Assembly (NCBI GenBank): GCA_900100895.1
Contig: FMTX01000024.1
Location: 1-58,328, forward strand
Source of the DNA: Lachnospiraceae bacterium YSD2013
GTDB taxonomy: Bacteria > Bacillota > Clostridia > Lachnospirales > Lachnospiraceae
DNA: 58,328 nucleotides
Reading direction: 5' to 3'
Part shown: positions 52,201-58,328 of the stretch, one piece after another
Layout of the letters: each line of letters starts with the position of its first letter
How positions within the stretch are numbered: position 1 is the stretch's first letter
Notes under the pieces: generated by a model
Databases searched by the model: none
What the model was told of the DNA's origin: nothing
The model's input: the letters and a program-made list of their open reading frames with translations, nothing else
Program-made: the position numbers and the translations under genes

Positions 52201-53420
52201 AGTATGTAGATCGGGCAGCAGATCTCTGGGAAGAGTGTAAAAAACTGGCGCTAGAGAGTAATGTTGATGATTTAGACGGTATTGAGGCTAGACTTAATTC
52301 TTTGACACTAAATTTGGATGATTCAATAGACCTTTGGGAAAGGTATATCGATAATTCGGAGGGAAAGAATAGAATTCAAGCGCGCCGTATTTTGGCGAGG
52401 GCATATGAAAAGCGCAGACATAAGGCGAGCGCATCTGAGAAGCAGAAATATCTGCAAAAGATAGTTTCCTTAATGGAACAAAACATGGTCGAAGAAAGTC
52501 AACATTCAGGAAATATTCGGATTTGGTTTGACGCAATTATGAAATTGGAATATGAGAATCAGGATGCTCTTATTCAAGATGCTATATTGAAATTAAATCA
52601 TTGGGTAGCATTAACTGATTCGGTAGAAGCACATTATTATCGATTTGTTTTGAAGTTTTTGCAGGCTGTTGAAGACAGTGCTTCGGCGCAAACTGACTTG
52701 CCCAAATTATTACGTGAGCTAAAAGGAAAATCATACAATATATTTAATAGAACAGCCGTTCAGCATTGGTTAACTTCCGAGGGAAAGGGCTTAGGCTCTT
52801 TGATGGTCAATTCTAGGAGTAAGAAAGATGCTTTGTCAGAGGATGAGATGGCTTCTAAAATGCTTTTGTTGACAGGAAGAATTAGCAATAATTATGTGAA
52901 CGATAGCCATGCCTATATTACATATAGAGGAGTTGAGGTTTATTTTAATCCATCTGCAACAAAAGGAGAGGTAGATAAAAGCAAGATTAATCAAAGGGTA
53001 AAATTTGGCGTTGGTTTTAGCTATGATGGTCCTAGAGCATATAATACTTCGATTAAAATAATAGACGGAAGCGCTGAAACTGTTGAGATTAAAAACTTAG
53101 AGGCTGGTAAGATTGTAAAATGTGAAGTATTAAAGAATGTTGCACATTTTACTCAAGTTCGCATTATGGGATATCAGGATGAGCGAGGGTCAATTCATAT
53201 TAATGATTTGAGTGGGGCTTATTCGGCAGAAAACAGACCTCAAAACGGAGAAATATTGGAAGCAGTTGTTTTGTATGAAAGCTTTGATAATAAGATACAG
53301 AGAAAAGTTTGGCGATTATCGACGAATTTGTCAGGCCAGACAAATGATTCTGAGTCAGAAAGCCAAATGTCAGTTGCACTAAAAAAGGCTGGCTTTGTTA
53401 GGGGACGGGAAGACGTTTAG
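49281..53420 (+). CDS. Giant STAND-type NTPase with SAMD9-like architecture
   Basis: A 1379-aa soluble protein. Region 1 (1-200) is helical and unrecognised. Region 2 (about 205-420) is Rossmann-like with KKWDLIIDFDPASDVDGL (226-241), WVMANGVADVPES and FIYPVDYE, which resembles the SIR2-like domain of SAMD9. Region 3 is a P-loop NTPase with E491-P-G-M-G-G-T-T498; glycine replaces the Walker lysine, as in SAMD9-like proteins, and the Walker B is ILIFAD (D543). Region 4 (800-1180) is a helical, TPR-like array. Region 5 (1195-1345) has two OB-fold-like segments (VKFGVGFSYDGPRAYN; GKIVKCEVLKNVAHFTQVRI). The layout suggests a defence or abortive-infection sensor. SAMD9 homology is inferred from motifs. 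Confidence 0.75.
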   Translation: MGLVQINFSGLLASANQVNYRENSVLVDSFNASIRLFKRFQELKLAGDNELARMKAIEAGTSLYQCCEWTFKNYLFRRYIELVADGNMTMTERVEKTNALDSKRTRLSDLIASFKTYASPSYLSFEIDTDILLNNSQNVNNDPKHSARIPDPNKMRESIGELRKIIRNYIDSNAQLDLIEDSIYGDGNGWYQILDDTCDFSESYAYVLVTKRMPSVDLQGLFSKKWDLIIDFDPASDVDGLAKEYESITKITPWKHLLNQVEAKKKFTFSGKTQWVMANGVADVPESIGPTNKWISLYGRHLSTMLEEFHKVYAKPVKIFIYPVDYEKNLERVVQAFNDIYNDGADADFYVLSSKTEYSKIDSDNFNVVGLSIEQFCKNLNILNSDKIIADKPYGRKFPSTKADDAIIEDGFFVELQDSFEVLYAGIEAEEEEDAVATSRRNFYCGNNDISWYGIKERFDVIRNETEIVKGKIVNDLSERKGRLLTKVCYEPGMGGTTMLRRLAKELSNRYPTLILKKINDHTTRNVQKIYDLTGMPILIFADSNKIEFEDAKKLHFDLKTMGFGFVICFFERKSRGKETSSDGAVYTVVGQLSDGEAREMALKLQDYAISEAAKSKIDAIVKNPNSSERSPFIMSMYAFDSEFKGVKPYISRFLREMNPQAKKIVFALSLADYGNVSLDVQYFSDLYGKDSNNFLINQMPEIRDLVKIEKDNGKYLIKIKYHLFGEEILKQLSLGETATEISFTALVDNILAFIEDSKSYIVNQSVLNALRSLFITRVADTDSEKPAFSPLIQRLKEETSVVNQTKYDDSNDAIIRIFNKLVETYPEEPHFTAHLARYYFYIDRNYDKGFSNIDAAIEMSESLTGYVDPFLYHMKGMGYSSRITNEYIKEIYTNEREGRPEENQAIIELIEEDAEKAFALFKLVREGNTGVAGHVSEINLCIQVATMARNMLEESEESFCQYLSTENGVWAMKYVDRAADLWEECKKLALESNVDDLDGIEARLNSLTLNLDDSIDLWERYIDNSEGKNRIQARRILARAYEKRRHKASASEKQKYLQKIVSLMEQNMVEESQHSGNIRIWFDAIMKLEYENQDALIQDAILKLNHWVALTDSVEAHYYRFVLKFLQAVEDSASAQTDLPKLLRELKGKSYNIFNRTAVQHWLTSEGKGLGSLMVNSRSKKDALSEDEMASKMLLLTGRISNNYVNDSHAYITYRGVEVYFNPSATKGEVDKSKINQRVKFGVGFSYDGPRAYNTSIKIIDGSAETVEIKNLEAGKIVKCEVLKNVAHFTQVRIMGYQDERGSIHINDLSGAYSAENRPQNGEILEAVVLYESFDNKIQRKVWRLSTNLSGQTNDSESESQMSVALKKAGFVRGREDV

Positions 53421-53793
53421 TACTTTATATATAAGTCCGTCATGAGGCTGATGGTTGATGCAACTGGGAGCAAATATTAGAATAGATTGCTAAAGGAGGA
53501 AAGGTGTTGATTAATACAACATCTTTCTTTTTGTTAAGATAAGTTCATGCGAGCTTTGGAGAATAATCATTAGGGGAACTGTTTTTGGGTAAAGCTTTAA
53601 GATCTGAATTATGACGGATTTTAAAAGGTCCGTTCCATCATGGGTGGCGGGGTTTATTCGATTAGGAATAGATGCTCAAAAAGAACAAAAAGAACTAAAA
53701 GCAGTATTGACAAATAGAATCATATAGATTATCATACAAATAACAAGACGATGCAAAATAGCGAAATATAGCTGCAGACAAGGAGGTAATCAT
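53421..53793. other. Intergenic region with terminator and possible small ORF
   Basis: 373 nt. A terminator-like hairpin lies at 53498-53533, next to AAAGGAGG (53492-53499), which precedes a 12-codon ORF starting GTG. A 38-codon ORF at 53611-53727 (MTDFKRSVPSWVAGFIRLGI) has only a weak site. Neither is supported enough to call as a gene. Confidence 0.35.
53498..53533 (+). terminator. Terminator-like hairpin after the STAND gene
   Basis: AAAGGTGTTG (53500-53509) pairs with CAACATCTTT (53517-53526, one G-U pair), followed by CTTTTTG. Confidence 0.6.
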
Positions 53794-54168
53794 ATGGAGT
53801 GGCAAGTAGTAAAAGTAAAAAATGGCAGTGGTAAAAATGTTCCTTTTGTTAGCATTGGAAGAGGTCAATTGGACTTCAATGCGGTTGCATGCGAGCTTAT
53901 TGGGGATGAAGGAAGTTATAAGTACGCACAGTTTCTCATGGGCAAAGACAAAGGTAAACCAGTAATAGCAGTAAAATTCTTAAATGAATATGAAGAAGAT
54001 TCGGTTCCAATCACTAGGAAAGTACAGAAAGAAAAAATAATAGCAGGAATGACAGTCAGAAATAAAGGAATTGTTGAAGAATTATTCGGAAAAGATGGAG
54101 CCAACGATGGAATGGTTCGTCATAGTGTTGAACGCGTTTCTGATAATATTTTGAAGATATTGGATTAA
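53794..54168 (+). CDS. 124-aa protein of unknown function
   Basis: A soluble beta-rich protein (MEWQVVKVKNGSGKNVPFVS, with FLMGKDKGKPVIAVKF). The C-terminal half is helical with KDGANDGMVRHSVERVSDN. AAGGAGG lies before the ATG. No family was recognised. It stands between the STAND gene and a membrane protein gene and is as AT-rich as its neighbours. Confidence 0.6.
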   Translation: MEWQVVKVKNGSGKNVPFVSIGRGQLDFNAVACELIGDEGSYKYAQFLMGKDKGKPVIAVKFLNEYEEDSVPITRKVQKEKIIAGMTVRNKGIVEELFGKDGANDGMVRHSVERVSDNILKILD

Positions 54169-54273
54169 TTTGATATATGAGGTGATTACACTTTCGCTGT
54201 ATTTCTTAATGGGAAGTGTTTTGGCGTATATGCATTTATATATTTCGAATAATACATTGGGGAGTGGTTATAT

Positions 54274-55362
54274 ATGGATTTAGAAAGTATAGTTAATGTG
54301 ACTAAGATATTGGCGTTTGCGGCGGCAACACTCGGCGCCATCATAGGAATAGGAGTATTTCTGAATCAAACACGAATTTCGATAACACTCATGTCGCATG
54401 AAGAAAGAGAGCGGCATAGAGTTTTTCGGACGATCGCAGTTTTCTTGTGTTTTGTCGTTTTTTGTTATGCAATGGGATTCCTGGCTACTATTTTTAATAT
54501 TTCGACAGATTTAATCCTACAACAGAATAATGCGGAAAGCACAATTACGGGACAAAAAGATATAGGCGCAAGTGATAATGATATATCGGTGCAAGTAACG
54601 CAAGGTGAGCAGATTATTAAAGAATTAGATGTCAAAATAATTATCGGCGGGATAATCATTCTTCTTCTTGTGGCGATAATCGCAGGCACAATTTATGCAT
54701 TGGATATCAAGAAACAGGAAATAGGCAGAACTCAGTATTATAAAGTCAGAAAGTGGCATAGATATTTAGTAATCGGCTTTATGCTATTTTTGGCAATAAT
54801 ATTACTTGAGACAAATATGATTATAGGCTTTGCATCAACTATAAAAGATTATGCGATTATAGGAATAATTGTTTCTGGCCTCCATGGTTTCTTTTGCGCT
54901 TGTACAATTTGTTCTTCTGCAAATGAATATACCGGAGAAATTTCTCATTTAAAGAGTTTTTATGAGGGCAAAGTTGTATATTTGTTTGAACTGGAAGGTA
55001 ATAGCTTTGTAGCTGGAGATAATATGTATGTTTCCGATTGCGAAGAGTTCTACTTAATACCGATGACAAATTTGAAAGCGCCTTTGGTTGATGCGCAAAG
55101 TGAGGACGATGTTTACTTAGAAAAGAAAAAAGTCGAAATATGTAGCGGCCTCAAGAGTAGAAAAAATAGAGTTCTTAGAGGAATTGCGGCAGATTGTAAA
55201 AAGAGAAACATTGACCTGAATGGCGGATGCGAACTAAAGGTAGAGTTGGTAGATAAGAGAATAAAATATACTGTCAAAAAAGATTCTGATGAGAAATGTA
55301 TAGTTATAGAGGATAAGCCGGTTAATCATGAAGAATGGGACGGAAATGTTCTTTTGCTGTAA
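54274..55362 (+). CDS. Membrane protein with large C-terminal cytoplasmic domain
   Basis: A 362-aa protein. The N-terminal part has about five hydrophobic segments (near 12-30, 50-72, 120-142, 165-182, 190-212) with an Asn/Gln-rich loop (80-112). From about 225 a soluble domain follows, with strands EGKVVYLFELEGNSF and a basic C-terminal region. No family or enzymatic motif was recognised. GGGGAG precedes the ATG. The next gene (HEPN-like, also membrane-anchored) follows 46 nt later, so they may cooperate. Confidence 0.6.
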   Translation: MDLESIVNVTKILAFAAATLGAIIGIGVFLNQTRISITLMSHEERERHRVFRTIAVFLCFVVFCYAMGFLATIFNISTDLILQQNNAESTITGQKDIGASDNDISVQVTQGEQIIKELDVKIIIGGIIILLLVAIIAGTIYALDIKKQEIGRTQYYKVRKWHRYLVIGFMLFLAIILLETNMIIGFASTIKDYAIIGIIVSGLHGFFCACTICSSANEYTGEISHLKSFYEGKVVYLFELEGNSFVAGDNMYVSDCEEFYLIPMTNLKAPLVDAQSEDDVYLEKKKVEICSGLKSRKNRVLRGIAADCKKRNIDLNGGCELKVELVDKRIKYTVKKDSDEKCIVIEDKPVNHEEWDGNVLLL

Positions 55363-55408
55363 TAATATAGATAGTTGTTTGATATCTTGAGAATCATGGA
55401 GAACTAAA

Positions 55409-55903
55409 GTGAAAGAATTCATTGACGCCTTCAAGCATCTTGAAAAACTATGTAACGATATATATGGCGAACAGCATGGAGTGACTCTTTATATCAAAGA
55501 AATGGAAGATACTCCGAATTATATGGCGCAAAAAGTATTTGGCTGGGACCATGACTTGAAGGCGCTAAAACGAGTGCGTCTGATACGTAATAAATGGGCC
55601 CACCCTGATGACGAGATGGATTATACGTTTGAGGATATTGAGTTTTTGAAGAATTTTTATAGTCGAGTAATGAATCAGCAGGATCCATTAGCCATGCTTA
55701 GGCAGAAGAATAAAGAGGTAAGATCTAAGAACAAGGCAATTTCGGAGCCGGTTATTCCATATAAGCCGCAAGATAGTGCGAGGGCTTACAATATCGAGGA
55801 AGAAGGCGCAGAATTGAATAGGCTTAAGACTATTGCAATCTTTTTCATTGTTCTGTCGGCTATAATTATAGTGGGAGCGTTGGGCTGGCTTCTTTTTTCT
55901 TAA
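55409..55903 (+). CDS. HEPN-motif protein with C-terminal membrane anchor
   Basis: A 164-aa protein. A helical domain (1-95) contains RLIRNKWAHPDD, that is R-N-K-W-A-H, the R-x4-H motif of HEPN ribonucleases. A basic/polar linker follows, then one transmembrane helix at the very C-terminus (IAIFFIVLSAIIIVGALGWLLF), so the domain is held at the membrane. The start is GTG 55409. HEPN RNases are frequent effectors in abortive-infection systems. The closest annotated family is a clostridial DUF with this same end anchor. Confidence 0.7.
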   Translation: MKEFIDAFKHLEKLCNDIYGEQHGVTLYIKEMEDTPNYMAQKVFGWDHDLKALKRVRLIRNKWAHPDDEMDYTFEDIEFLKNFYSRVMNQQDPLAMLRQKNKEVRSKNKAISEPVIPYKPQDSARAYNIEEEGAELNRLKTIAIFFIVLSAIIIVGALGWLLFS

Positions 55904-55926
55904 AGTAATATTTGAGAGGTATATTT

Positions 55927-56292
55927 ATGACTTTACTTGGCAACATCCTCTGGATCCTCTTCGGTGGCCTTCTCAGTGCTATCGGGTGGTGGATTACGGG
56001 AGTGCTTTGGTGCATTACGATAGTGGGAATACCGGTGGGAGTGCAGTGCTTTAAGCTGTCATCGATATCGTTGGATCCGTTCGGTAAGGAAATTGTGGAC
56101 GAGGGCGGAGTGGGCTCGTGCTTGCTCAACGTGTTCTGGTTTTTCTTTGGCGGACTGGAGATGGCGTTGGGGAATCTGATTATCGGGGCGCTTTTGTGCG
56201 TGACGGTAGTGGGGATTCCTTTTGGAATGCAGTTTTTTAAGATAGCGAGGCTTTCTTTTAGCCCGTTTGGTAAGAGAGTGGTAAGGAGATAG
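55927..56292 (+). CDS. YccF-family membrane protein
   Basis: A 121-aa protein with two copies of the YccF domain: LLGNILWILFGGLLSAIGWW with GIPVGVQCFKLS, and NVFWFFFGGLEMALGNLIIG with GIPFGMQFFKIA. These repeats and the C-terminal basic residues define the family, whose function is unknown. The start is ATG 55927 with GAGAGG upstream. It marks the return to chromosomal base composition after the island and overlaps the next gene by 1 nt. Confidence 0.9.
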   Translation: MTLLGNILWILFGGLLSAIGWWITGVLWCITIVGIPVGVQCFKLSSISLDPFGKEIVDEGGVGSCLLNVFWFFFGGLEMALGNLIIGALLCVTVVGIPFGMQFFKIARLSFSPFGKRVVRR

Positions 56293-56852
56293 TGAATACG
56301 ATGGAACTACTTAAAGGCCGCCCGACGCCGGCGGAGGCCGAGGGCCGGTTGCCCCGCGAGATGCGGACGTATGATTTCCTGGATGGGCTGGGAATTGAGT
56401 ATATGAGGACGGATCATGAGGCGGCGGGCACTATGGAGGTGTGCAACCGGATTGATGCGGTGCTCGGGGTTATTATTTGCAAGAATCTGTTCTTGTGTAA
56501 CAGGCAGAAGACGCAGTTTTATCTCTTGATGATGCCGGGGGATAAGAAGTTTAAGACCAAGGAGTTGTCGGCGCAGATTAATTCGGCGAGGCTTTCTTTT
56601 GCTGAGGCGGAGGATATGGTTAAGTACCTCGATATCGAGCCGGGGGCGGTGAGCGTGATGGGGCTTATGAATGATAAGGAGCACGCGGTGCAGCTTCTGA
56701 TTGATGAGGATGTGCTGGCGGCTGAGGAGGTCGGGTGCCATCCGTGCGTGAATACGTCGAGCCTCAGGATGAAGACGGCGGATGTGCTTGAGAAGTTCCT
56801 GCCGGCGACGGGGCATGATTATGTGAAGATTAAGCTGGTGGGGGAAGATTGA
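56292..56852 (+). CDS. ProRS-associated editing domain protein (ProXp-ala/PrdX type)
   Basis: A 186-aa free-standing editing deacylase that removes mischarged alanine (or cysteine) from tRNA-Pro. It matches the YbaK/ProX fold: DFLDGLGIEYMRTDHEAAGT, KNLFLCNRQKTQFYLLMMPGDKKF and MGLMNDKEHAVQLLID, with LGCHP-like VGCHPCVNTSSLRM at the end. The start may be GTG 56292 (overlap with yccF) or ATG 56301; AAGGAG is 3 nt from the first and 12 nt from the second. Confidence 0.9.
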   Translation: MNTMELLKGRPTPAEAEGRLPREMRTYDFLDGLGIEYMRTDHEAAGTMEVCNRIDAVLGVIICKNLFLCNRQKTQFYLLMMPGDKKFKTKELSAQINSARLSFAEAEDMVKYLDIEPGAVSVMGLMNDKEHAVQLLIDEDVLAAEEVGCHPCVNTSSLRMKTADVLEKFLPATGHDYVKIKLVGED

Positions 56853-56854
56853 GT

Positions 56855-57091
56855 ATGGGGTGGTTTGAGGTTTGGAAAAAGAAGAAGGCGGGCGCCGCGC
56901 CGTCGTACGTGTACGACCCGGAAATCGAGCGCCCGGTAATCCGCGCCTCCATCTGCACCGGCGAGCAAGTCGCCGGCTTCAAGAACCGCCACACCGGCGA
57001 GTTCCACGAAGTCATGCTGATCCGAGGCGAAGCGGACAAGGCGCAGTTCATGCGGATGTATGGGCTGGAGAAGGTGGAGAAAGAGTATTAG
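56855..57091 (+). CDS. 78-aa protein of unknown function
   Basis: A small soluble protein with a basic lysine cluster (WKKKKAG) and a beta-type middle (IERPVIRASICTGEQVAGFK, HEVMLIRGEADKAQFM). It begins 2 nt after the deacylase gene, at ATG 56855 (alternative TTG 56849), so it is translationally coupled. It is conserved-looking but not recognised. A terminator follows. Confidence 0.7.
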   Translation: MGWFEVWKKKKAGAAPSYVYDPEIERPVIRASICTGEQVAGFKNRHTGEFHEVMLIRGEADKAQFMRMYGLEKVEKEY

Positions 57092-57098
57092 ATAGTAG

Positions 57099-57130
57099 CG
57101 GGCAGAATCAAACTGATTCTGCCTTTTTTC
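57099..57130. terminator. Bidirectional terminator
   Basis: GGCAGAATCA (57101-57110) pairs with TGATTCTGCC (57114-57123), followed by TTTTTT. The brnA gene converges on it. Confidence 0.85.
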
Positions 57131-57140
57131 GTCGTAGTGA

Positions 57141-57356
57141 TTATACAAACTGTATTTTTTTCTCTTCCTTAACGCACTCGTCAAGGTAAAGGTTAATAAG
57201 CACTTGATAAGGAATGCCGGACTCTGAGGACATAGCCTTGAAGTACTCGATAGTAGTCTTATTGATATTCATCGTAACCTGTTGCTTAACCTTGCTTGCG
57301 TAAGGGTTCTTACGGGGATTAAGTGCTTTGATATCGTATTCTTCTCTCATGCTCAT
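57141..57356 (-). CDS. brnA: BrnA-type antitoxin
   Basis: A 71-aa antitoxin with ribbon-helix-helix-like C-terminal part (KVKQQVTMNINKTTIEYFKAMSSESGIPYQVLINLYL), which binds DNA and the toxin. The start was placed at ATG 57356, which overlaps the toxin stop by one nucleotide (TGATG), with AAAGG upstream; a TTG/GTG further upstream is possible. Gene order toxin-antitoxin is that of brnTA. Confidence 0.85.
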   Translation of the reverse strand: MSMREEYDIKALNPRKNPYASKVKQQVTMNINKTTIEYFKAMSSESGIPYQVLINLYLDECVKEEKKIQFV

Positions 57357-57655
57357 CACCAACCTTTCTTGAAGTCTGCATATGTTTGTGTTTCTGACTT
57401 AGTTGCCTTTCTTGCTGATATAATCCGAATAACCGAATCGCCGTCTCTTAAGCAATGACAAACGATTAGCATATTAGCTTCAATGCTCATCCCCAATAGG
57501 ATAAATCTGTCTTCTGTCTCGGAGTGATCGGGGTCATCGAACAGGATACCGTCGGCATCGTCAAAAACGGTTGAAGCCTCTTCAAAACTAATTCCGTGCT
57601 TCTTTAAATTGATAATAGCTTTATTATCATCCCATTCAAAACGTAACTCTCTCAT
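57356..57655 (-). CDS. brnT: BrnT-type ribonuclease toxin
   Basis: A 99-aa RelE-fold RNase that inhibits growth unless bound by BrnA. Family blocks are LRFEWDDNKAIINLKKHGISFEEA, DDPDHSETEDRFILLGMS and VIRIISARKATKSE (near 76-90), where conserved R and K are catalytic in BrnT. The start ATG at 57655 has no ribosome binding site; the -10 (57667-57662) predicts a transcript that begins at about the ATG, so it may be leaderless. The TATATCAT/ATATCAT repeats at the promoter are a likely BrnTA operator. Confidence 0.88.
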   Translation of the reverse strand: MRELRFEWDDNKAIINLKKHGISFEEASTVFDDADGILFDDPDHSETEDRFILLGMSIEANMLIVCHCLRDGDSVIRIISARKATKSETQTYADFKKGW

Positions 57656-57690
57656 ACTTATATCATAATTATATCATCATTATTTGTCAA
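57656..57690 (-). promoter_or_regulatory. brnTA promoter and probable operator
   Basis: On the minus strand, TTGACA (57690-57685), 17-bp spacer, TATGAT (57667-57662). The spacer contains repeated ATGATATAA-type words. This is a consensus-quality sigma-A promoter placed unusually close to the start codon. Confidence 0.75.
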
Positions 57691-57785
57691 GACAAGAATA
57701 TGCTTCTTTGGCTCCGGTGACTTGACAATATAAATTGCGCACAATATAATGTTGATTATAAATAACAGGGCAAGGAGGAATCATC

Positions 57786-58097
57786 ATGATTAAAATTTAT
57801 GGAATGCCCACGTGTCCCTACTGCGATTATGTGCACGAGCAGATTAAGGGGCGCGAGGATGAATTTGAATATATCAACATCGGCGAGAATGTACGCAACA
57901 TGTCCGCGTTCACGAGACTGCGCGACACGTCGCCGGTCTTCGACCACTGCAAGGAAGTCGGCGACATAGGCATCCCGGCCTTCGTCTTCCCCGACGGTCG
58001 CGTCTCCGTCGACCCAGCCGACGCCGGCCTCATCGAGTACGGCACCCCCGGCGCCTGCTCAATCGCAGATCACAAGAGCGGCAAGAAGGGCTGCTGA
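57786..58097 (+). CDS. Glutaredoxin-like thiol-disulfide protein
   Basis: A 103-aa thioredoxin-fold protein. CPYC (residues 10-13 in IKIYGMPTCPYCDYV) is the glutaredoxin active site, and GIPAFVFPDGR supplies the cis-proline. The middle part (residues 35-60) is longer than in classical glutaredoxins, and the C-terminus has a Cys (SKKGC-type end). GGAGG lies before the ATG. It reduces mixed disulfides or acts on a specific target; the partner is unknown. It is monocistronic. Confidence 0.88.
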   Translation: MIKIYGMPTCPYCDYVHEQIKGREDEFEYINIGENVRNMSAFTRLRDTSPVFDHCKEVGDIGIPAFVFPDGRVSVDPADAGLIEYGTPGACSIADHKSGKKGC

Positions 58098-58136
58098 CAT
58101 AATATAGGTATTTAGTCCCTGTCACTGTGAGTGATA

Positions 58137-58328
58137 TGTACCCAGAATCCTGGACACATATTTATAAACTAGGCTGAACAGATGGATGATTTCCTGTATT
58201 CCGCAGGAGTCATCCATTTTGTTTTTGCCTGAATTCGTTTATTATTATAATAATCTATGTATTCTTCAACACCTTTTGAAAACTCGTCAAACGAGCGATA
58301 TTCTTTTTCATAACCATAATACATTTCG
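58137..58328 (-). mobile_element. IS3-family (IS150-like) element, right end, truncated by window
   Basis: The terminal inverted repeat starts TGTACCCAGAATCCTGGACA (58137-58156), which is the IS150-group end, and the transposase tail follows inside. Only the end of the element lies in the window, so its completeness is unknown. Confidence 0.75.
58169..58328 (-). CDS. IS3-family transposase OrfB, C-terminal fragment
   Basis: A 52-codon reading frame running off the right edge. It contains SFDEFSKGVEEYIDYYNNKR and the following Gln-Ala-Lys-Thr-Lys-Trp, the conserved C-terminal part of the IS3/IS150 DDE integrase domain, and stops with TAG at 58169. The rest of the gene, including the catalytic DDE residues, lies outside the window. 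Confidence 0.82.
   Translation of the reverse strand, partial: EMYYGYEKEYRSFDEFSKGVEEYIDYYNNKRIQAKTKWMTPAEYRKSSICSA

Noticed and set aside
53611-53727. 38-codon ORF after the STAND gene
   Set aside because: Only a weak ribosome binding site and no recognisable feature; kept as part of the intergenic description.

Overview
The window looks like a chromosomal segment of a Gram-positive, low-to-mid-GC member of the Clostridia, most likely Lachnospiraceae. The evidence is protein character and gene style: strong AGGAGG-type ribosome binding sites, many short hairpin + U-tract terminators, Lachnospiraceae-type lipoproteins, a PadR/HAAS module and a Gram-positive LexA box. No rRNA or tRNA gene was recognised. 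The genus is not determined.

Layout. 1-720: an IS200-type element with only tnpA. 0.8-16.6 kb: ordinary chromosomal genes (MATE exporter, divergent PAP2 protein, cytidylate-kinase-like protein, solute-binding-like lipoprotein, a heterodimeric ABC exporter with one degenerate ATP site, paired zinc-ribbon membrane proteins, PadR + HAAS/DUF4097, MFS transporter + hydrolase, MscS channel, metallophosphoesterase). 16.7-20.4 kb: a more AT-rich block that reads as a peptide-signalling system. It has an XRE regulator with a long C-terminal helical region, a 54-aa secreted propeptide, a secreted CHAT/caspase-fold-like protease and a 106-aa secreted protein. A 20-bp box with 18 of 20 positions invariant occurs three times, upstream of the regulator and as a 73-bp dyad between the propeptide and protease genes. 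20.4-36.9 kb: pepT, lipoproteins, small membrane proteins, a CheC-like phosphatase, an SOS-controlled radical-SAM/DUF4130 pair with a LexA box inside a consensus promoter, a GH5 glycosidase, a beta-lactamase-fold hydrolase, a hybrid histidine kinase, a diguanylate cyclase and an SGNH hydrolase. 36.9-40.9 kb: a five-unit palindromic repeat array, a decayed toxin-antitoxin pair, an internally duplicated unknown protein and a second MATE exporter.

40.9-55.9 kb is an AT-rich accessory island with a defence-island character. It holds a predicted small RNA, a structured 5' element, a YARHG protein, an HNH nuclease, a small methyltransferase, a DUF2075 helicase with a PD-(D/E)XK-like N-terminus, a MazG-like pyrophosphohydrolase, a voltage-gated K+ channel, a ComEC-like metallo-beta-lactamase protein and a 1379-aa STAND-type protein. 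The last has the architecture of animal SAMD9: SIR2-like region, atypical GGTT P-loop, helical repeats and OB-fold C-terminus. A HEPN-motif protein with a C-terminal membrane anchor closes the island. 55.9-58.3 kb returns to chromosomal genes (YccF, a ProRS-associated deacylase, brnTA, a glutaredoxin-like protein) and runs into the end of an IS3-family (IS150-like) element.

The two best candidates for something undescribed are the SAMD9-like protein with its island neighbours, and the regulator/propeptide/secreted protease cassette with its shared operator.
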